This document shows positions 1 through 9,228 of a DNA stretch of 64,000 nt, piece by piece; within the stretch, counting starts at the first letter, position 1, and each line of letters starts with the position of its first letter. Source of the stretch: Mycobacterium cookii (GTDB lineage: Bacteria; Actinomycetota; Actinomycetes; Mycobacteriales; Mycobacteriaceae). The stretch lies in assembly GCF_010727945.1 (NCBI RefSeq), contig NZ_AP022569.1, positions 5,208,001 through 5,272,000 on the forward strand, given 5' to 3'. Position numbers and translations under genes: made by a program. Below the pieces are notes generated by a model. That model searched no databases and had not been told where the DNA came from. It worked only from the letters and a program-made list of their open reading frames with translations.

Positions 1-698
<698 letters not shown>

Positions 699-717
699 CC
701 GCGGCTGGTCGTCGGAT

Positions 718-1968
718 ATGGCAGTCATCCTGGCGTATGGCTCTCCGTCGCTCGGGCACCTGTTTCCGCTCGCTGCGCTGCTGAGCGAGCTGGTCGGGCG
801 CGGACATCAGGTACATCTGCGGACGATGTTGTCCGGAGTCGGTAAAGCACGCGCCGCGGGCATCAACGCCGAGCCGGTCGACTCGCGGATCGAAGCCATC
901 GTTGCTCCGGACTGGCTGGCGCGAAATGCGTTGGATGTGTTGAGGATGTCGATCGATGTCTTGTGCCGACGGGCGGAACTGGAGGTCGACGATCTGCGCG
1001 GCGCTATCGAGCAGGTGCAACCGGACGCCGTGATCGTCGACGCGAACTGTTGGGGCGCAATGTCGTTGGCCGACGCCGGCGATACACCCTGGCTGGTGTT
1101 CTCGCCGTTCACGCCCTATCTGCGGTCTCCGGGCGTGCCGCCGTTCGGCCCGGGCCTGCGGCCGCGGGCCGGCGTCGTCGGCCGCGTTCGGGATGCCGCT
1201 TTCCGGCCGTTCGTGACGCATCTGTTCGACCGGCGAATGTTGCCTCGGGTGAACGCTGTTCGGGTGACGGTCGGCGCGCCGACGGCCAGCTCGGTCGACG
1301 AGCTGATGCGGCGGGCGCCGTTGTTGCTTGCCGTCGGTGGTGAGCCGTTCGAATATCCGCATCCCGGATGGGGCGATGCGGTGCATCTGGTCGGCGCGTG
1401 CGTGTTCGAACCCGGTCCCGCCTCGCTGCCGGACTGGGTCGCGTCGATCGATCGGCCGATCGTGTTGGTCAACACGTCATCGATCAAACAGGCCGATACC
1501 GTGCTGGCCTGCACCGCGCTGCGGGCGTTGGCCGACGACCCGGTCCACGTCGTGGCGACCTTCCCGGCCGGAGTGCCGCACGGGCTGGCCGTCCCACCCA
1601 ATGCCACCGTCCGCCAGTTCGTCCCGCACAGCGTGGTGCTCGATCGTGCCTGCTGCGCCATCACCCACGGCGGCATGGGCACAACGGTCAAAGCGCTGGA
1701 CCGCGGTGTGCCGGTCTGCGTTGTCCCGTTTGCGCGAGACCAGGCCGAGGTCGCGCGACGGGTGGAGGTGGCGCGCTGCGGCGTCCGGTTGCCGGCCGAC
1801 AAACTCGACGTGACTGCGTTGCGTGATGCCGTGCGCTCGGCGATGACGATGACCGACGGTGCCCGCCGGGTGGCCGCGGGCTTTGCCGCGACCGGCGGCG
1901 TGGGGCGGGGAGCGGACTTGATCGAAGCGCACCTGGTTGCGCCGGTTGTCAGCAGCGCAGGGGAGTAG
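718..1968 (+). CDS. GT1-family (UGT/MGT-like) glycosyltransferase
   Basis: A 416-residue GT-B fold enzyme expected to move a sugar from a nucleotide sugar to a small lipophilic acceptor. The N-terminus has the GT1 acceptor-domain pattern (AYGSPSLGHLFPL, residues about 4-16). The C-terminal donor site shows HGGMGT near residues 317-322, followed by a conserved proline-rich strand and a DQ pair. The ATG at 718 is chosen because homologous sequence begins there; the open frame upstream overlaps the isomerase gene. Sitting between an isoprenoid isomerase and the carotenoid operon, it may glycosylate a hydroxylated carotenoid (CrtX-like role). The acceptor is inferred from context only. Confidence 0.8.
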   Translation: MAVILAYGSPSLGHLFPLAALLSELVGRGHQVHLRTMLSGVGKARAAGINAEPVDSRIEAIVAPDWLARNALDVLRMSIDVLCRRAELEVDDLRGAIEQVQPDAVIVDANCWGAMSLADAGDTPWLVFSPFTPYLRSPGVPPFGPGLRPRAGVVGRVRDAAFRPFVTHLFDRRMLPRVNAVRVTVGAPTASSVDELMRRAPLLLAVGGEPFEYPHPGWGDAVHLVGACVFEPGPASLPDWVASIDRPIVLVNTSSIKQADTVLACTALRALADDPVHVVATFPAGVPHGLAVPPNATVRQFVPHSVVLDRACCAITHGGMGTTVKALDRGVPVCVVPFARDQAEVARRVEVARCGVRLPADKLDVTALRDAVRSAMTMTDGARRVAAGFAATGGVGRGADLIEAHLVAPVVSSAGE

Positions 1969-2001
1969 CCGTTCGGAGGCTTACACGAAACGTGTTGAGG
2001 C

Positions 2002-2544
2002 TTAGTGTGTTTCCGCGGCAGCGGCGTGTTCGGTCCGGGCTTTCGGTGGTTGGGCAACGAGTTCGCTTTCGAACGTCGACATCGCGGCGATCATCGCGGT
2101 GAATACCCGATGGGCGGCAACCAAGTCTGGGTCGGGCAGGTCCGCGAGCGCGCCGCGTAGGTGGACGGCGAGCGGACTGAAGAACCCGTGCGCCAATTCC
2201 ATGCCACTTGCCTCGTATCGGAGGAGGGCTTTACGGCGGTCGCCGGGATCTGCTTCGCGTCGGACGTGGCCGGCCTCGATCATCCGGTCGACGAGGTAGG
2301 TGATCGCGGCCGGCGAGACGTCCATCCGCTGCCGCAGCTGCGCCATCGTCAACGGCTTCCCGGCGGTTTCGGCAACCATGACGTGCAGCAGCGCATGAAA
2401 ATCATTGCCACTGACGTCGTTCTGGCGCGCGAAATGCCGTCCAATCCGATCGGATTGTGCCGTCACCGCCCGCATATCGGCCGACATCAGCTTCTCGAGC
2501 TCTGGCCTGCTGGGAGGTGAACTTTCCGTGCCCCGCTTAGTCAC
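2002..2544 (-). CDS. MarR-family transcriptional regulator (candidate carotenoid regulator)
   Basis: A 180-residue winged-helix protein, expected to act as a dimer. The recognition region MAQLRQRMDVSPAAITYLVDRM is followed by the typical wing DPGDRRKALL. It starts at GTG 2544. It converges on the glycosyltransferase gene and lies downstream of the GAF-ANTAR gene. In Corynebacterium glutamicum the crt operon is controlled by a MarR-type repressor, CrtR, that responds to GGPP. That precedent, the location, and TTAA-rich dyads at three promoters of this region make it the best local candidate for controlling the crt operon. No ligand-specific residues can be named. Confidence 0.85.
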   Translation of the reverse strand: MTKRGTESSPPSRPELEKLMSADMRAVTAQSDRIGRHFARQNDVSGNDFHALLHVMVAETAGKPLTMAQLRQRMDVSPAAITYLVDRMIEAGHVRREADPGDRRKALLRYEASGMELAHGFFSPLAVHLRGALADLPDPDLVAAHRVFTAMIAAMSTFESELVAQPPKARTEHAAAAETH

Positions 2545-2558
2545 CTGGCCGCATCCTT

Positions 2559-2574
2559 CTTAGAAAATCTTAAG
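2559..2574. promoter_or_regulatory. Imperfect dyad upstream of the MarR gene
   Basis: A 16-bp AT-rich segment, CTTAGAAAATCTTAAG, lies 15 bp upstream of the GTG start and has CTTA/TAAG arms (10 of 16 positions symmetric). Its position suits autoregulation by the MarR protein. The CTTAAG core resembles sites at 3771-3789 and 13631-13665. Inference only. Confidence 0.35.
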
Positions 2575-2724
2575 TAGCGTATCGGAAAGCTACTGGATCA
2601 GCGACGATACATCAGTACGTGGCCGAAATTTCATCTTTGCGCAGTGACGCCGGCGTTGGCGATGTTGCCTCGCGTTGACCCGGTGCAGATCTGAGTTGCG
2701 TTGCCGCACAGTGATGTTGAAGTC

Positions 2725-3417
2725 TCAGCTCGGGTCTTTCGCCGCCGTCGGGCGTTCATCGCTTACGATCCGCTGAGCGATATGAATGATCTGTGTGTTG
2801 GATCCCTGCGACATCTGCCTGAGCATCTCGAAGGCTTCATCGGCATCGATGTCGAAGCGCTCCATCAGCCTGCCCTTGGCTTGGCCGATGATATCCCGGG
2901 AAATGATGGCGCTGCGGAACTGCTGGTCACGGCGCATCATGTTCCACACCAGCGCGGTGTGCGTGGCGAAAATGAGCCCTAGATCGACCGATCCGTCATC
3001 GAAGGCGTTGACCGGTTCGGCGTAAAAGTTGAGTGCGGCCGTCGTTCCGCCGTCCTTGAACATCCCGTACGAAAGGATAGATCGGATCGGTGTCTGTTTG
3101 AGCGCCTCCTCGCGGTAGAGCGGCCAACGCTCGTCGGTGTCGAGGTTGTCGATGAGGACGCTGTTTTGCAGAGCGGCGGCGGTCAGACACGGACCCTGCT
3201 GACAGCGACTCTGAATTTCGTCGAGCATAACGGGATAGCGATGAGTAGCGGCCGCGGTCTGACTGCGCCGCCGCTTCTGGGTCACGGTGATGCCGGCGTA
3301 CTGAGCGCCCGGCACCGATTTGGCTGCGCCTTCGATCAGATCACGCAGCAACGCCGGTGTGTCGAACGATGCCCGCTGGTGGAGTTCGGCGACGAGATGC
3401 GTCGCCTTCAAGAACAT
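2725..3417 (-). CDS. GAF-ANTAR domain protein (putative RNA-binding antiterminator)
   Basis: About 230 residues. The N-terminal part is GAF-like (residues about 10-150), with the QGPCLTAA segment common in actinobacterial GAF-ANTAR proteins. The C-terminal ANTAR domain (about 165-218) contains the hallmark DIIGQAKGRLMERF and the helix leading to IIHIAQRIV. ANTAR domains bind paired RNA hairpins and relieve termination in known family members; the GAF domain would sense a signal. ATG 3417 is preferred, and a GTG at 3435 is a close alternative. A longer in-frame extension to 3675 is rejected because it runs antisense-in-frame over the DUF2945 gene. The DUF2945 gene ends 17-35 bp upstream, suggesting one transcript. 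Confidence 0.85.
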   Translation of the reverse strand: MFLKATHLVAELHQRASFDTPALLRDLIEGAAKSVPGAQYAGITVTQKRRRSQTAAATHRYPVMLDEIQSRCQQGPCLTAAALQNSVLIDNLDTDERWPLYREEALKQTPIRSILSYGMFKDGGTTAALNFYAEPVNAFDDGSVDLGLIFATHTALVWNMMRRDQQFRSAIISRDIIGQAKGRLMERFDIDADEAFEMLRQMSQGSNTQIIHIAQRIVSDERPTAAKDPS

Positions 3418-3451
3418 CGCGGTTTGCGAATTCACCGGAAGTCGTTTCAGA

Positions 3452-3670
3452 TCAATCTTTTTCGCGTCGCAACGCGTCGGGCTTGTGCACCGCATCAGCG
3501 CCGGTCTTCGCACTCTTGACCCGATACTGCGGCTCATCCTTGGAAGCCCGCACCTTGCGCCCTGCGGTGGTGGTGTCGTGGGTGATCTTGTCCTCGATCG
3601 TCCCGTCGACGGTCTTGCCGTGACTCTTCCACTGGACTTTGTCGCCCCTGCCGAAGTCGTTCTCAGCCAT
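3452..3670 (-). CDS. DUF2945 / HVA1-like (Tudor-type) small protein
   Basis: A 72-residue, highly charged protein. It matches the DUF2945 (hypervirulence-associated, Tudor-like) pattern: an N-terminal GDKVQWKSHG strand, TVDGTI, and a C-terminal DEPQYRVKSAKTG followed by a KPDALRR motif. The biochemical function of the family is not established. It starts at ATG 3670 and is probably cotranscribed with the GAF-ANTAR gene downstream. A TTAA-rich dyad lies about 100 bp upstream, between it and the divergent SDR gene. Confidence 0.8.
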   Translation of the reverse strand: MAENDFGRGDKVQWKSHGKTVDGTIEDKITHDTTTAGRKVRASKDEPQYRVKSAKTGADAVHKPDALRREKD

Positions 3671-3770
3671 CGCATGACCTCCGGATGTCGCCTCTCAGCC
3701 CTGATCGGTGGCCGAACACCGACGAATCCGCGGACGGCCGCATTCGCCAGGACTTCTGATTTTGTACTAT

Positions 3771-3789
3771 AAACTTAACTATTAAGCTT
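3771..3789. promoter_or_regulatory. TTAA-rich inverted repeat in the divergent DUF2945/SDR intergenic region
   Basis: AAACTTAA-CTA-TTAAGCTT forms a dyad with 7 of 8 arm positions complementary, inside a short AT-rich patch in a GC-rich genome. It lies between the leftward DUF2945-ANTAR genes and the rightward SDR gene. The half-site AACTTAA recurs in the large palindrome before crtE (13652-13658). This suggests a shared regulator, possibly the MarR protein at 2002-2544. Confidence 0.45.
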
Positions 3790-3904
3790 GTGAAGAAGAT
3801 GTGACGTACTCTTCTGGATCGCCGAGGCCGCTATGAAAAGACGCCTTAACCAGGGCCGCGCGGGGTATACCGGCACTATCGCTATCTGAGCGGAGGAGTA
3901 CGCA

Positions 3905-5374
3905 ATGCGCTGCGTTGTCTTCGGTGCCACCGGTTATCTCGGTGCCCGGCTGGTCCCGGAATTACTGTCAGCGGGTCACGACGTACGGGTCATGGCTCGT
4001 ACACCCGCAAAGCTCGACGACGTGCCGTGGCGCGCCGAGGTCGAGGTGGTCGAGGGCGACGTCACCAAGAGCGATCAGGTGCGCCGGGCGCTCGACGGCC
4101 AGCAGGTCCTCTACTACCTGGTGCACTCGATGCTGGGCGCGAACTTCGTCGACGTCGATGCCCGCGCCGCCTCGATCGTCGCGGACGCCGCCGCCCAGGC
4201 CGGGCTGTCCAGGATCGTCTATGTCGGCGGCATCATTCCCGACCAGCAACTGTCCGAGCATCTGGCGTCGCGTGAGGAAGTCGGTCGGTTGCTGCGCGAG
4301 TCGGGTGTTCCCACGGTCGAATTGCGGGCGGCGGTCATCATCGGCGCGGGCTCGGCCAGTTTCGAGATGCTGCGGTATCTCACTGAGCGGCTCCCGCTCA
4401 TGGTGACACCGAAATGGCTGCGCACCCGGGTGCAACCGATCGCGGTGCGCGATGTGCTGTACTACCTGACGAAATCGGCGGAATTGCCCGCCGATGTGAG
4501 TCGGCCGTTCGATATCGGCGGACCCGACACCTTCACCTACACCGAGATGAGCCGTCGATACGCGGCGATTGCGGGCCTGCGCAAACGGATCGCGATCCCG
4601 GTCCCGGTGCTGACCCCGCGGCTCTCGTCGCACTGGGTGAACCTGATCACCCCGCTGCCACGGTCGTTGGCGTCGTCGTTGATGGACTCACTGGAAAACG
4701 ATGTGGTGTGCACCGAACACGACATTGCCGAGCACATTCCCGACCCCGACGGCGGCCTGATGCGTTACGAAGACGCCGTACAGCTTGCCCTGGCCCGGGT
4801 GAGCGACGGGGAGTTGCACACTCGATGGTCGCGGCCGGGCAACGACGACGGGCCGTCACAGCCGCTGCCCACCGATCCGGCCTGGGCCGGCGGCTCGTTG
4901 CACGATCACGTGATCGAACGCCGAGTCAACGCCGATGCCGAAACACTGTGGGGCGTCTTCGAATCGATCGGCGCCAAACACGGCTGGTCGGCCGCACCCC
5001 CTTCCTGGGCGCTGCGTGGCTGGATCGGCCGGCTCACGGGCGCGGCCAAGGTCGGCCTCGGTTCGGCTGCGGCCCATCCCCTCCACGACGGTGACTCGCT
5101 GGACTGGTGGCGGGTGGAGCACATGGATCGCCCGCATCTGTTGCGGCTTCGCGCCGACGTCTCACTGCCGGGTCGGCTGTGGCTGGAGCTGTCGGTGCAC
5201 GAGGACGGCGACGGCGGATCGTCTTACCGGCAGCGTGCAGTCTTCCAGCCGTACGGCCTTCCCGGTGAGGCGTTTTGGGCAGCGTCCGCGCCGTTTCGGG
5301 CTGCGGTATTCGGCGGCATTGCCCGCGACATCACCGCGCATGCCCGCGGCGCTGACGCTTCCGCGCGAGCATGA
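3905..5374 (+). CDS. SDR-type NAD(P)-binding protein with C-terminal DUF2867 domain
   Basis: 489 residues. The N-terminal half is an extended/atypical SDR (NmrA-like) Rossmann domain with GATGYLG at residues 7-13 and a conserved LVHSM segment near residue 77. The C-terminal part, from about residue 320, has the DUF2867 (SRPBCC-like) pattern, ending in YRQRAVFQPYGLPG. The fusion is common in actinobacteria; the substrate is unknown. A strong ribosome binding site (CGGAGGAG at 3891-3898) supports ATG 3905. Its 3' end overlaps the convergent DUF2784 gene by 44 bp. Confidence 0.8.
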   Translation: MRCVVFGATGYLGARLVPELLSAGHDVRVMARTPAKLDDVPWRAEVEVVEGDVTKSDQVRRALDGQQVLYYLVHSMLGANFVDVDARAASIVADAAAQAGLSRIVYVGGIIPDQQLSEHLASREEVGRLLRESGVPTVELRAAVIIGAGSASFEMLRYLTERLPLMVTPKWLRTRVQPIAVRDVLYYLTKSAELPADVSRPFDIGGPDTFTYTEMSRRYAAIAGLRKRIAIPVPVLTPRLSSHWVNLITPLPRSLASSLMDSLENDVVCTEHDIAEHIPDPDGGLMRYEDAVQLALARVSDGELHTRWSRPGNDDGPSQPLPTDPAWAGGSLHDHVIERRVNADAETLWGVFESIGAKHGWSAAPPSWALRGWIGRLTGAAKVGLGSAAAHPLHDGDSLDWWRVEHMDRPHLLRLRADVSLPGRLWLELSVHEDGDGGSSYRQRAVFQPYGLPGEAFWAASAPFRAAVFGGIARDITAHARGADASARA

Positions 5375-5696
5375 TCCAAGAGACGCCGGCCGCGCAGAAC
5401 GCCAATGCCTGCGCTGCGCCGGTCCGCTGTTCTGGATAGAACTTCCCGTCGACGTAGCGGTCGATGAAACCCGACTCGGGCAGCAGATCCATGCCGGCAC
5501 GCATCCGCAGCCGCTGTTCCAGTTCGGTGAGCGGACAAGGCAATTCGAACACCACCACGCCGATGCCCCAGAGGACCACCGGAATGTGCAGGGCGATGCT
5601 GCGCGGCCAGCGCAGTGCCAGAAATCCGCCGCTGGGCAGGTAAGCCAGGTAGGCCAGGTGCGCACCGACGGTGAGACCGACAGTGGCCGAACGCAT
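5331..5696 (-). CDS. DUF2784 family membrane protein, last gene of the crt operon
   Basis: 121 residues with about three hydrophobic segments (near residues 5-30, 35-52 and 93-110) and the DUF2784 pattern PLTELEQRLR followed by FIDRYVDGKFYP. Function unknown. Its ATG overlaps the stop of the Rieske gene (TGATG), so translation is probably coupled and it belongs to the carotenoid transcript. The 3' end overlaps the convergent SDR/DUF2867 gene by 44 bp. Confidence 0.8.
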   Translation of the reverse strand: MRSATVGLTVGAHLAYLAYLPSGGFLALRWPRSIALHIPVVLWGIGVVVFELPCPLTELEQRLRMRAGMDLLPESGFIDRYVDGKFYPEQRTGAAQALAFCAAGVSWIMLARKRQRRGHAR

Positions 5697-6694
5697 CAGG
5701 TGTTACCGGCGCGCAATTGGTAGCGGCGTTCGGCGTAGGCGAGGTCGTCTTTCCACAGCCGCGACGCGGCGACCCGCATCAGCCCGGTGATCAGCGGCGC
5801 GGCGTGGCGTGCCCGCTTGAAACCGGTCCGGTCGGAGTGGGCGACGACGGCTTCGATCACCGCGGTGCGCGGTCGGTTGTCCGGTCCCAAACCAATTGGG
5901 GTGGCGTGAGTTTCGACGACACTGCCGCTTCCCTCGCCGTCCAGGATGCGCATCACGATGGTGCGTGCTTCCGGGCTGGTGAACTCCGCGACCGTGGGTA
6001 CGCCGACGCGACCGATCCGGAAGGTCACCGCGACCAGGAAGCGGTCGGCCTCGTCGGTGGGAGTGGTCAGCACTTCGAGGCGGGTGAACGAGTACGGGTG
6101 AAACCACGCGCCGTGCCACGGGTCGAGGCGGTTGGCGATGATGTCGGCGGGTTCGCAGGTGCCGACCAGGCGGGTGACGGCGTCCAGCGTGTCACCGGTC
6201 GGTCTGGCCGGGATCACCGGTTGATCCAGTGGAGTTTCGCCGCCGACGCCGTCGAGCCGTACCCAGGCGAGCACACCGTCGTCATGGCTGGGCACTGTGC
6301 GCCAACCGAATTCGTCGGTGTCGGCCTCGAGGCAGAGTCCGTGCCAGCGACAGATCAGGGCGCCGTCCTGCACGGCCGCGGTGGCGAGGTCGGCACCGAG
6401 GTGCGGGCAACTGCGCGGTCCGACGCGTAGCCGAGCGTCCCGATCGCGCCAGGCGACCAGTTCGACGCCGGCGACCCGGGTACCCGACGGTCGGTTCGAC
6501 CGGATGTCGCGGCTCGCGGCGAACGCGTACCAGTTGCCGGTCGGCCTGCGTTGCGACCGGTCCAGCGCGGCGTCGATGATCGCCGGTGACGCCTCGCGGT
6601 ATGTCGGGCGCTGCTCTGCCCACGCTACCGGTGGAATCGCTTGCAGCGGCCAGTCTTTCGGCCAGCGTCGCCGCACACTGTCGCCGATGCTCAT
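5696..6694 (-). CDS. Rieske [2Fe-2S] protein of the carotenoid operon
   Basis: 332 residues. A Rieske cluster motif is complete: C96-P-H98 and C115-R-W-H118. This indicates a [2Fe-2S] electron carrier or oxygenase subunit. The C-terminal half (about 150-330) does not obviously show the mononuclear-iron site of a standard ring-hydroxylating oxygenase and may be an actinobacterial accessory domain. ATG 6694 is chosen because it overlaps the crtU stop (ATGA). A Rieske domain is also found in some aromatic-carotenoid enzymes of cyanobacteria, so a role in ring or methyl oxidation of an aromatic carotenoid is plausible but unproven. Confidence 0.8.
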   Translation of the reverse strand: MSIGDSVRRRWPKDWPLQAIPPVAWAEQRPTYREASPAIIDAALDRSQRRPTGNWYAFAASRDIRSNRPSGTRVAGVELVAWRDRDARLRVGPRSCPHLGADLATAAVQDGALICRWHGLCLEADTDEFGWRTVPSHDDGVLAWVRLDGVGGETPLDQPVIPARPTGDTLDAVTRLVGTCEPADIIANRLDPWHGAWFHPYSFTRLEVLTTPTDEADRFLVAVTFRIGRVGVPTVAEFTSPEARTIVMRILDGEGSGSVVETHATPIGLGPDNRPRTAVIEAVVAHSDRTGFKRARHAAPLITGLMRVAASRLWKDDLAYAERRYQLRAGNT

Positions 6695-8208
6695 CGTCGC
6701 GGACGCCTTTCTCGACCGGCAAGGAAGCGCAGCAGCGCTAACCGGCCCTGGGTCGGTACCGTATCCAGCGTATGTCCGGCGAGACCCCACTGCGCCAATA
6801 TCTGGTTGGCGGCGGTCCATCCGGTGGTCGCCGCACGCTCCATCAGCGCGACCGGCAGGTCGATACGTACCCCGTCGCCGGCCAGCAGCAGGCCGGGCAG
6901 CGGTGTGGTCACGCCGGGGCGCTGCGCGTGCGTGCCCGGTGCAAACAGGGGACAGTCGCGGTGATACAGCATCTGCTCGTAGACCACCCGCGCCTCGACG
7001 GTTTCCGGGTACAGCTCATGCAGCCGGCTCAGCATCGCGGTCTGTGGCTGGGCGGATTGCACTGCGTAAGAATGTAATTCGACAACCGAACCGCCGTGTT
7101 GCGCCACCCAGTTGGCGGCCTGTCGTTCGTAGCGGTCCAGGATGCTGATGTTGTCGAGCGGTTCGTGGCCCGCGGTGCCGAGGAACGCGGCGCGATTGGC
7201 GGCGACCGGACGGTCCAACCACAGCCGATGCACCATGAACGGCGGGGCGGTGCGCAGTTTCTTGATGCGCGCGCGCCACATGTCGTCGCCCAACCCCGGC
7301 GAGGACGCCACGATCCGTTGCAGGCCGCCCACGTCGGTGGCCAGGACGACGGCATCGGTGTCCAGGCTTTCGTCGGCGTCAGTGTGCACGCGGAACTTGC
7401 CGGCATGGGCGATGCTGTTGACGGCGCTGCCCAGATGAAACCGGACCCCGCGCTCGGTCAGGTACTGTTGCAACGGCTGCCACAGCGCGGTATTGAAGTT
7501 GTCGTTGGCGACGTCGAAGATCAAGCCCTCGTTGGAGCCGAGGAAATAGATGTGGAACATGGTGGCCAACTCCGCCGCCGACAGGTCGGCGGGGCTGGCG
7601 AAGAAGCTGCGGGAGAAGACTTCGAACGCCAGATGACGTGCGGCCTCCGGAAAATTGATGCTCTTCAGGAACGTCTCGGCGTCGATGTGGTCCAGCCGGT
7701 GATAGATGTCCGGCAACGACACCGCGCCCAGCGGCGCGGCAGCGCGGGCATCGATCCGGGCCAGGTCGCTGAACCGGAAAGTGGGGCTGCGCAACGCGAA
7801 TACCAACGCGTTCCACGGCGGGGTGTGCGGTAGCCCGCGGAAGCTGTCGCGTCGGCCCGCGCCGTCGATGAGCGGGTAGTCGTCCAGCGGTGTCAGCATC
7901 GACAGCGTGGGGTCGATGCGGCCCAGCAACGCCCGCAGGTTGTAGTACTGCCGGAAGAAGGCGTGGAAGCCGCGGTTCATGCCGACCTCGACGCCGCGGT
8001 ATTCCTCAGTCCAGCCGCCGACCCGCCCGCCCAGGTAATTCTCGCGTTCGACGAGGTCGACGCCGACACCGCGTTCGGCCAGGCCGGTCGCGGCGGCCAG
8101 CCCGGCGATGCCGCCCCCGACGACGACGGCCCGCGGCTGCGACGACAGCGCCGCGGCGCTCGGCAGGCCGGGCGCCGCCGGAATCGTGTGGCGTTTGCGG
8201 TCGGTCAT
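6691..8208 (-). CDS. crtU: CrtU-like carotene desaturase/methyl-shift enzyme (isorenieratene synthase type)
   Basis: 505 residues, FAD-dependent, related to the CrtI desaturase superfamily. The dinucleotide-binding motif GGGIAGLAAATGLAERG starts at residue 31, and the C-terminal LLLAGDGVRIDLPVALMERA segment completes the FAD site. The stretch NRGFHAFFRQYYNLRALL is characteristic of actinobacterial CrtU, which turns beta-rings into aromatic phi-rings by desaturation and methyl migration. It lies directly downstream of crtYc/crtYd and a methyltransferase, like crtYTU in Streptomyces. It overlaps both neighbours by 4 bp. This predicts isorenieratene (leprotene), known from Mycobacterium aurum. 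Confidence 0.82.
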   Translation of the reverse strand: MTDRKRHTIPAAPGLPSAAALSSQPRAVVVGGGIAGLAAATGLAERGVGVDLVERENYLGGRVGGWTEEYRGVEVGMNRGFHAFFRQYYNLRALLGRIDPTLSMLTPLDDYPLIDGAGRRDSFRGLPHTPPWNALVFALRSPTFRFSDLARIDARAAAPLGAVSLPDIYHRLDHIDAETFLKSINFPEAARHLAFEVFSRSFFASPADLSAAELATMFHIYFLGSNEGLIFDVANDNFNTALWQPLQQYLTERGVRFHLGSAVNSIAHAGKFRVHTDADESLDTDAVVLATDVGGLQRIVASSPGLGDDMWRARIKKLRTAPPFMVHRLWLDRPVAANRAAFLGTAGHEPLDNISILDRYERQAANWVAQHGGSVVELHSYAVQSAQPQTAMLSRLHELYPETVEARVVYEQMLYHRDCPLFAPGTHAQRPGVTTPLPGLLLAGDGVRIDLPVALMERAATTGWTAANQILAQWGLAGHTLDTVPTQGRLALLRFLAGRERRPRR

Positions 8209-8930
8209 CGCGGCGCATCCCCGAGGAAGGTGTGCGCGATGTTGGTTTCCCAGCCCGGCATGGTCTCGCTGTGCACCCCGGCGAAACCGGCGTCACGCAG
8301 CCGCTGGCGGAATTGCTGTGCGCCGTCGAACGTCACCACGCTGCGCCACAGATGCCGGTACAGCGTCGCGTCGCCGGTCTGGCGCCGGCCGGAGGGAATG
8401 ATGATGGCCCAGCACACCGCGTGCCACACCAAGGTGGCCAACCGGGAGTCGCGCACCGAATAGTCGTGCACCGCCAGCGTCGCGCCCGGAGCCAGCAGAT
8501 CGCGCAGCGCTCGCAACTGAGTGTCCGGATCGGAGAGATTGCGGATCAGGTACGCCGCCAGGATTCCGTCGAACGGACCGACGACACCGTTCTCGGCGAG
8601 CCCCTCGACGGGGGAGTGCACGAACCGCACCGAAGGGGGCCAGGACTTGGCCCGCGCTTCGTCGAGCATCCCTGCGGAGGCGTCGACGGCGACTATCTCG
8701 GCATACGGGGCGACGCTCAGCAGCGCGGCCGTCGACGCGCCGGTGCCGCAGCCCGCATCCAGCAGGCGCAGGCCCCGTCCGCGGTCGGGCAGACGCAGTC
8801 GTTTTGCCGAAAGCCGAAGGTGCTCATGGTATCCCGGGCTCGCACCGACGAGCCGGTCGTAGGCCCGCGCGCCGACGTCGAACGCGGCCGGCACGTCAGC
8901 GCGGGGCAGACCGGTGTTACCGACGCTCAC
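8205..8930 (-). CDS. crtT: Class I SAM-dependent methyltransferase of the carotenoid operon (CrtT-like)
   Basis: 241 residues with SAM-binding motif I LLDAGCGTG at 56-64, the acidic end of strand 2 (IVAVDAS) and a UbiE-like core. The GTG start at 8930 overlaps the crtYd end by 14 bp, and the stop overlaps the crtU start (ATGA). Streptomyces crtYTU clusters carry a methyltransferase in the same place between cyclase and crtU. The exact reaction is not settled by sequence, and the gene symbol rests on position. Confidence 0.75.
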   Translation of the reverse strand: MSVGNTGLPRADVPAAFDVGARAYDRLVGASPGYHEHLRLSAKRLRLPDRGRGLRLLDAGCGTGASTAALLSVAPYAEIVAVDASAGMLDEARAKSWPPSVRFVHSPVEGLAENGVVGPFDGILAAYLIRNLSDPDTQLRALRDLLAPGATLAVHDYSVRDSRLATLVWHAVCWAIIIPSGRRQTGDATLYRHLWRSVVTFDGAQQFRQRLRDAGFAGVHSETMPGWETNIAHTFLGDAPR

Positions 8931-9228
8931 GCTGTCGCTCCCAGAGCAGCAGCACCGCGGTGACCAACGCGAAGCCGAACAGAAAGTCTTCGATCGGGAT
9001 GTCGAACGGAAACCGGATGCCGGAGGTCTGACGGTTGTCGTAAATCACGATCGGGGCGCTGAGCTTGGTCAGCCAGCCGTCGGTCAGGATCTGGAACCCG
9101 ACGACGATCAGCATCGACAGCCAGTAGGCCGGTCGCCGAAACAGACCGGTGCGCAAGGCCGTCAGCTCGAGCGCGCAGACAATCAGCACCGACACGACGG
9201 CCGGTGCGGTGTAGCCGAGGCCGGTCAT
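8917..9228 (-). CDS. crtYd: Lycopene beta-cyclase subunit CrtYd
   Basis: 103 residues, three predicted transmembrane helices. It carries the heterodimeric-cyclase signature FPFDIPIEDFLFGFALV near the C-terminus. With CrtYc it converts lycopene to beta-carotene, as described for Brevibacterium linens and M. aurum. ATG 9228 overlaps the stop codon of the last of six repeat-encoded micro-ORFs (ATGA). The unit immediately upstream supplies a GAGGAG Shine-Dalgarno. The longer reading to 9297 passes through the repeat and is rejected. Confidence 0.9.
   Translation of the reverse strand: MTGLGYTAPAVVSVLIVCALELTALRTGLFRRPAYWLSMLIVVGFQILTDGWLTKLSAPIVIYDNRQTSGIRFPFDIPIEDFLFGFALVTAVLLLWERQRERR

Noticed and set aside
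1386..2057. Long minus-strand frame across the glycosyltransferase
   Set aside because: Low-complexity Arg/Pro/Thr composition typical of GC-rich antisense frames; no motif.
3418..3675. N-terminal extension of the GAF-ANTAR protein
   Set aside because: Overlaps the DUF2945 gene in another frame, is Arg/Ser-rich and shows no domain.
3863..3868. GGGTAT as a SigF/SigB-type -10 before the SDR gene
   Set aside because: No GTTT-like -35 at the right distance was seen.
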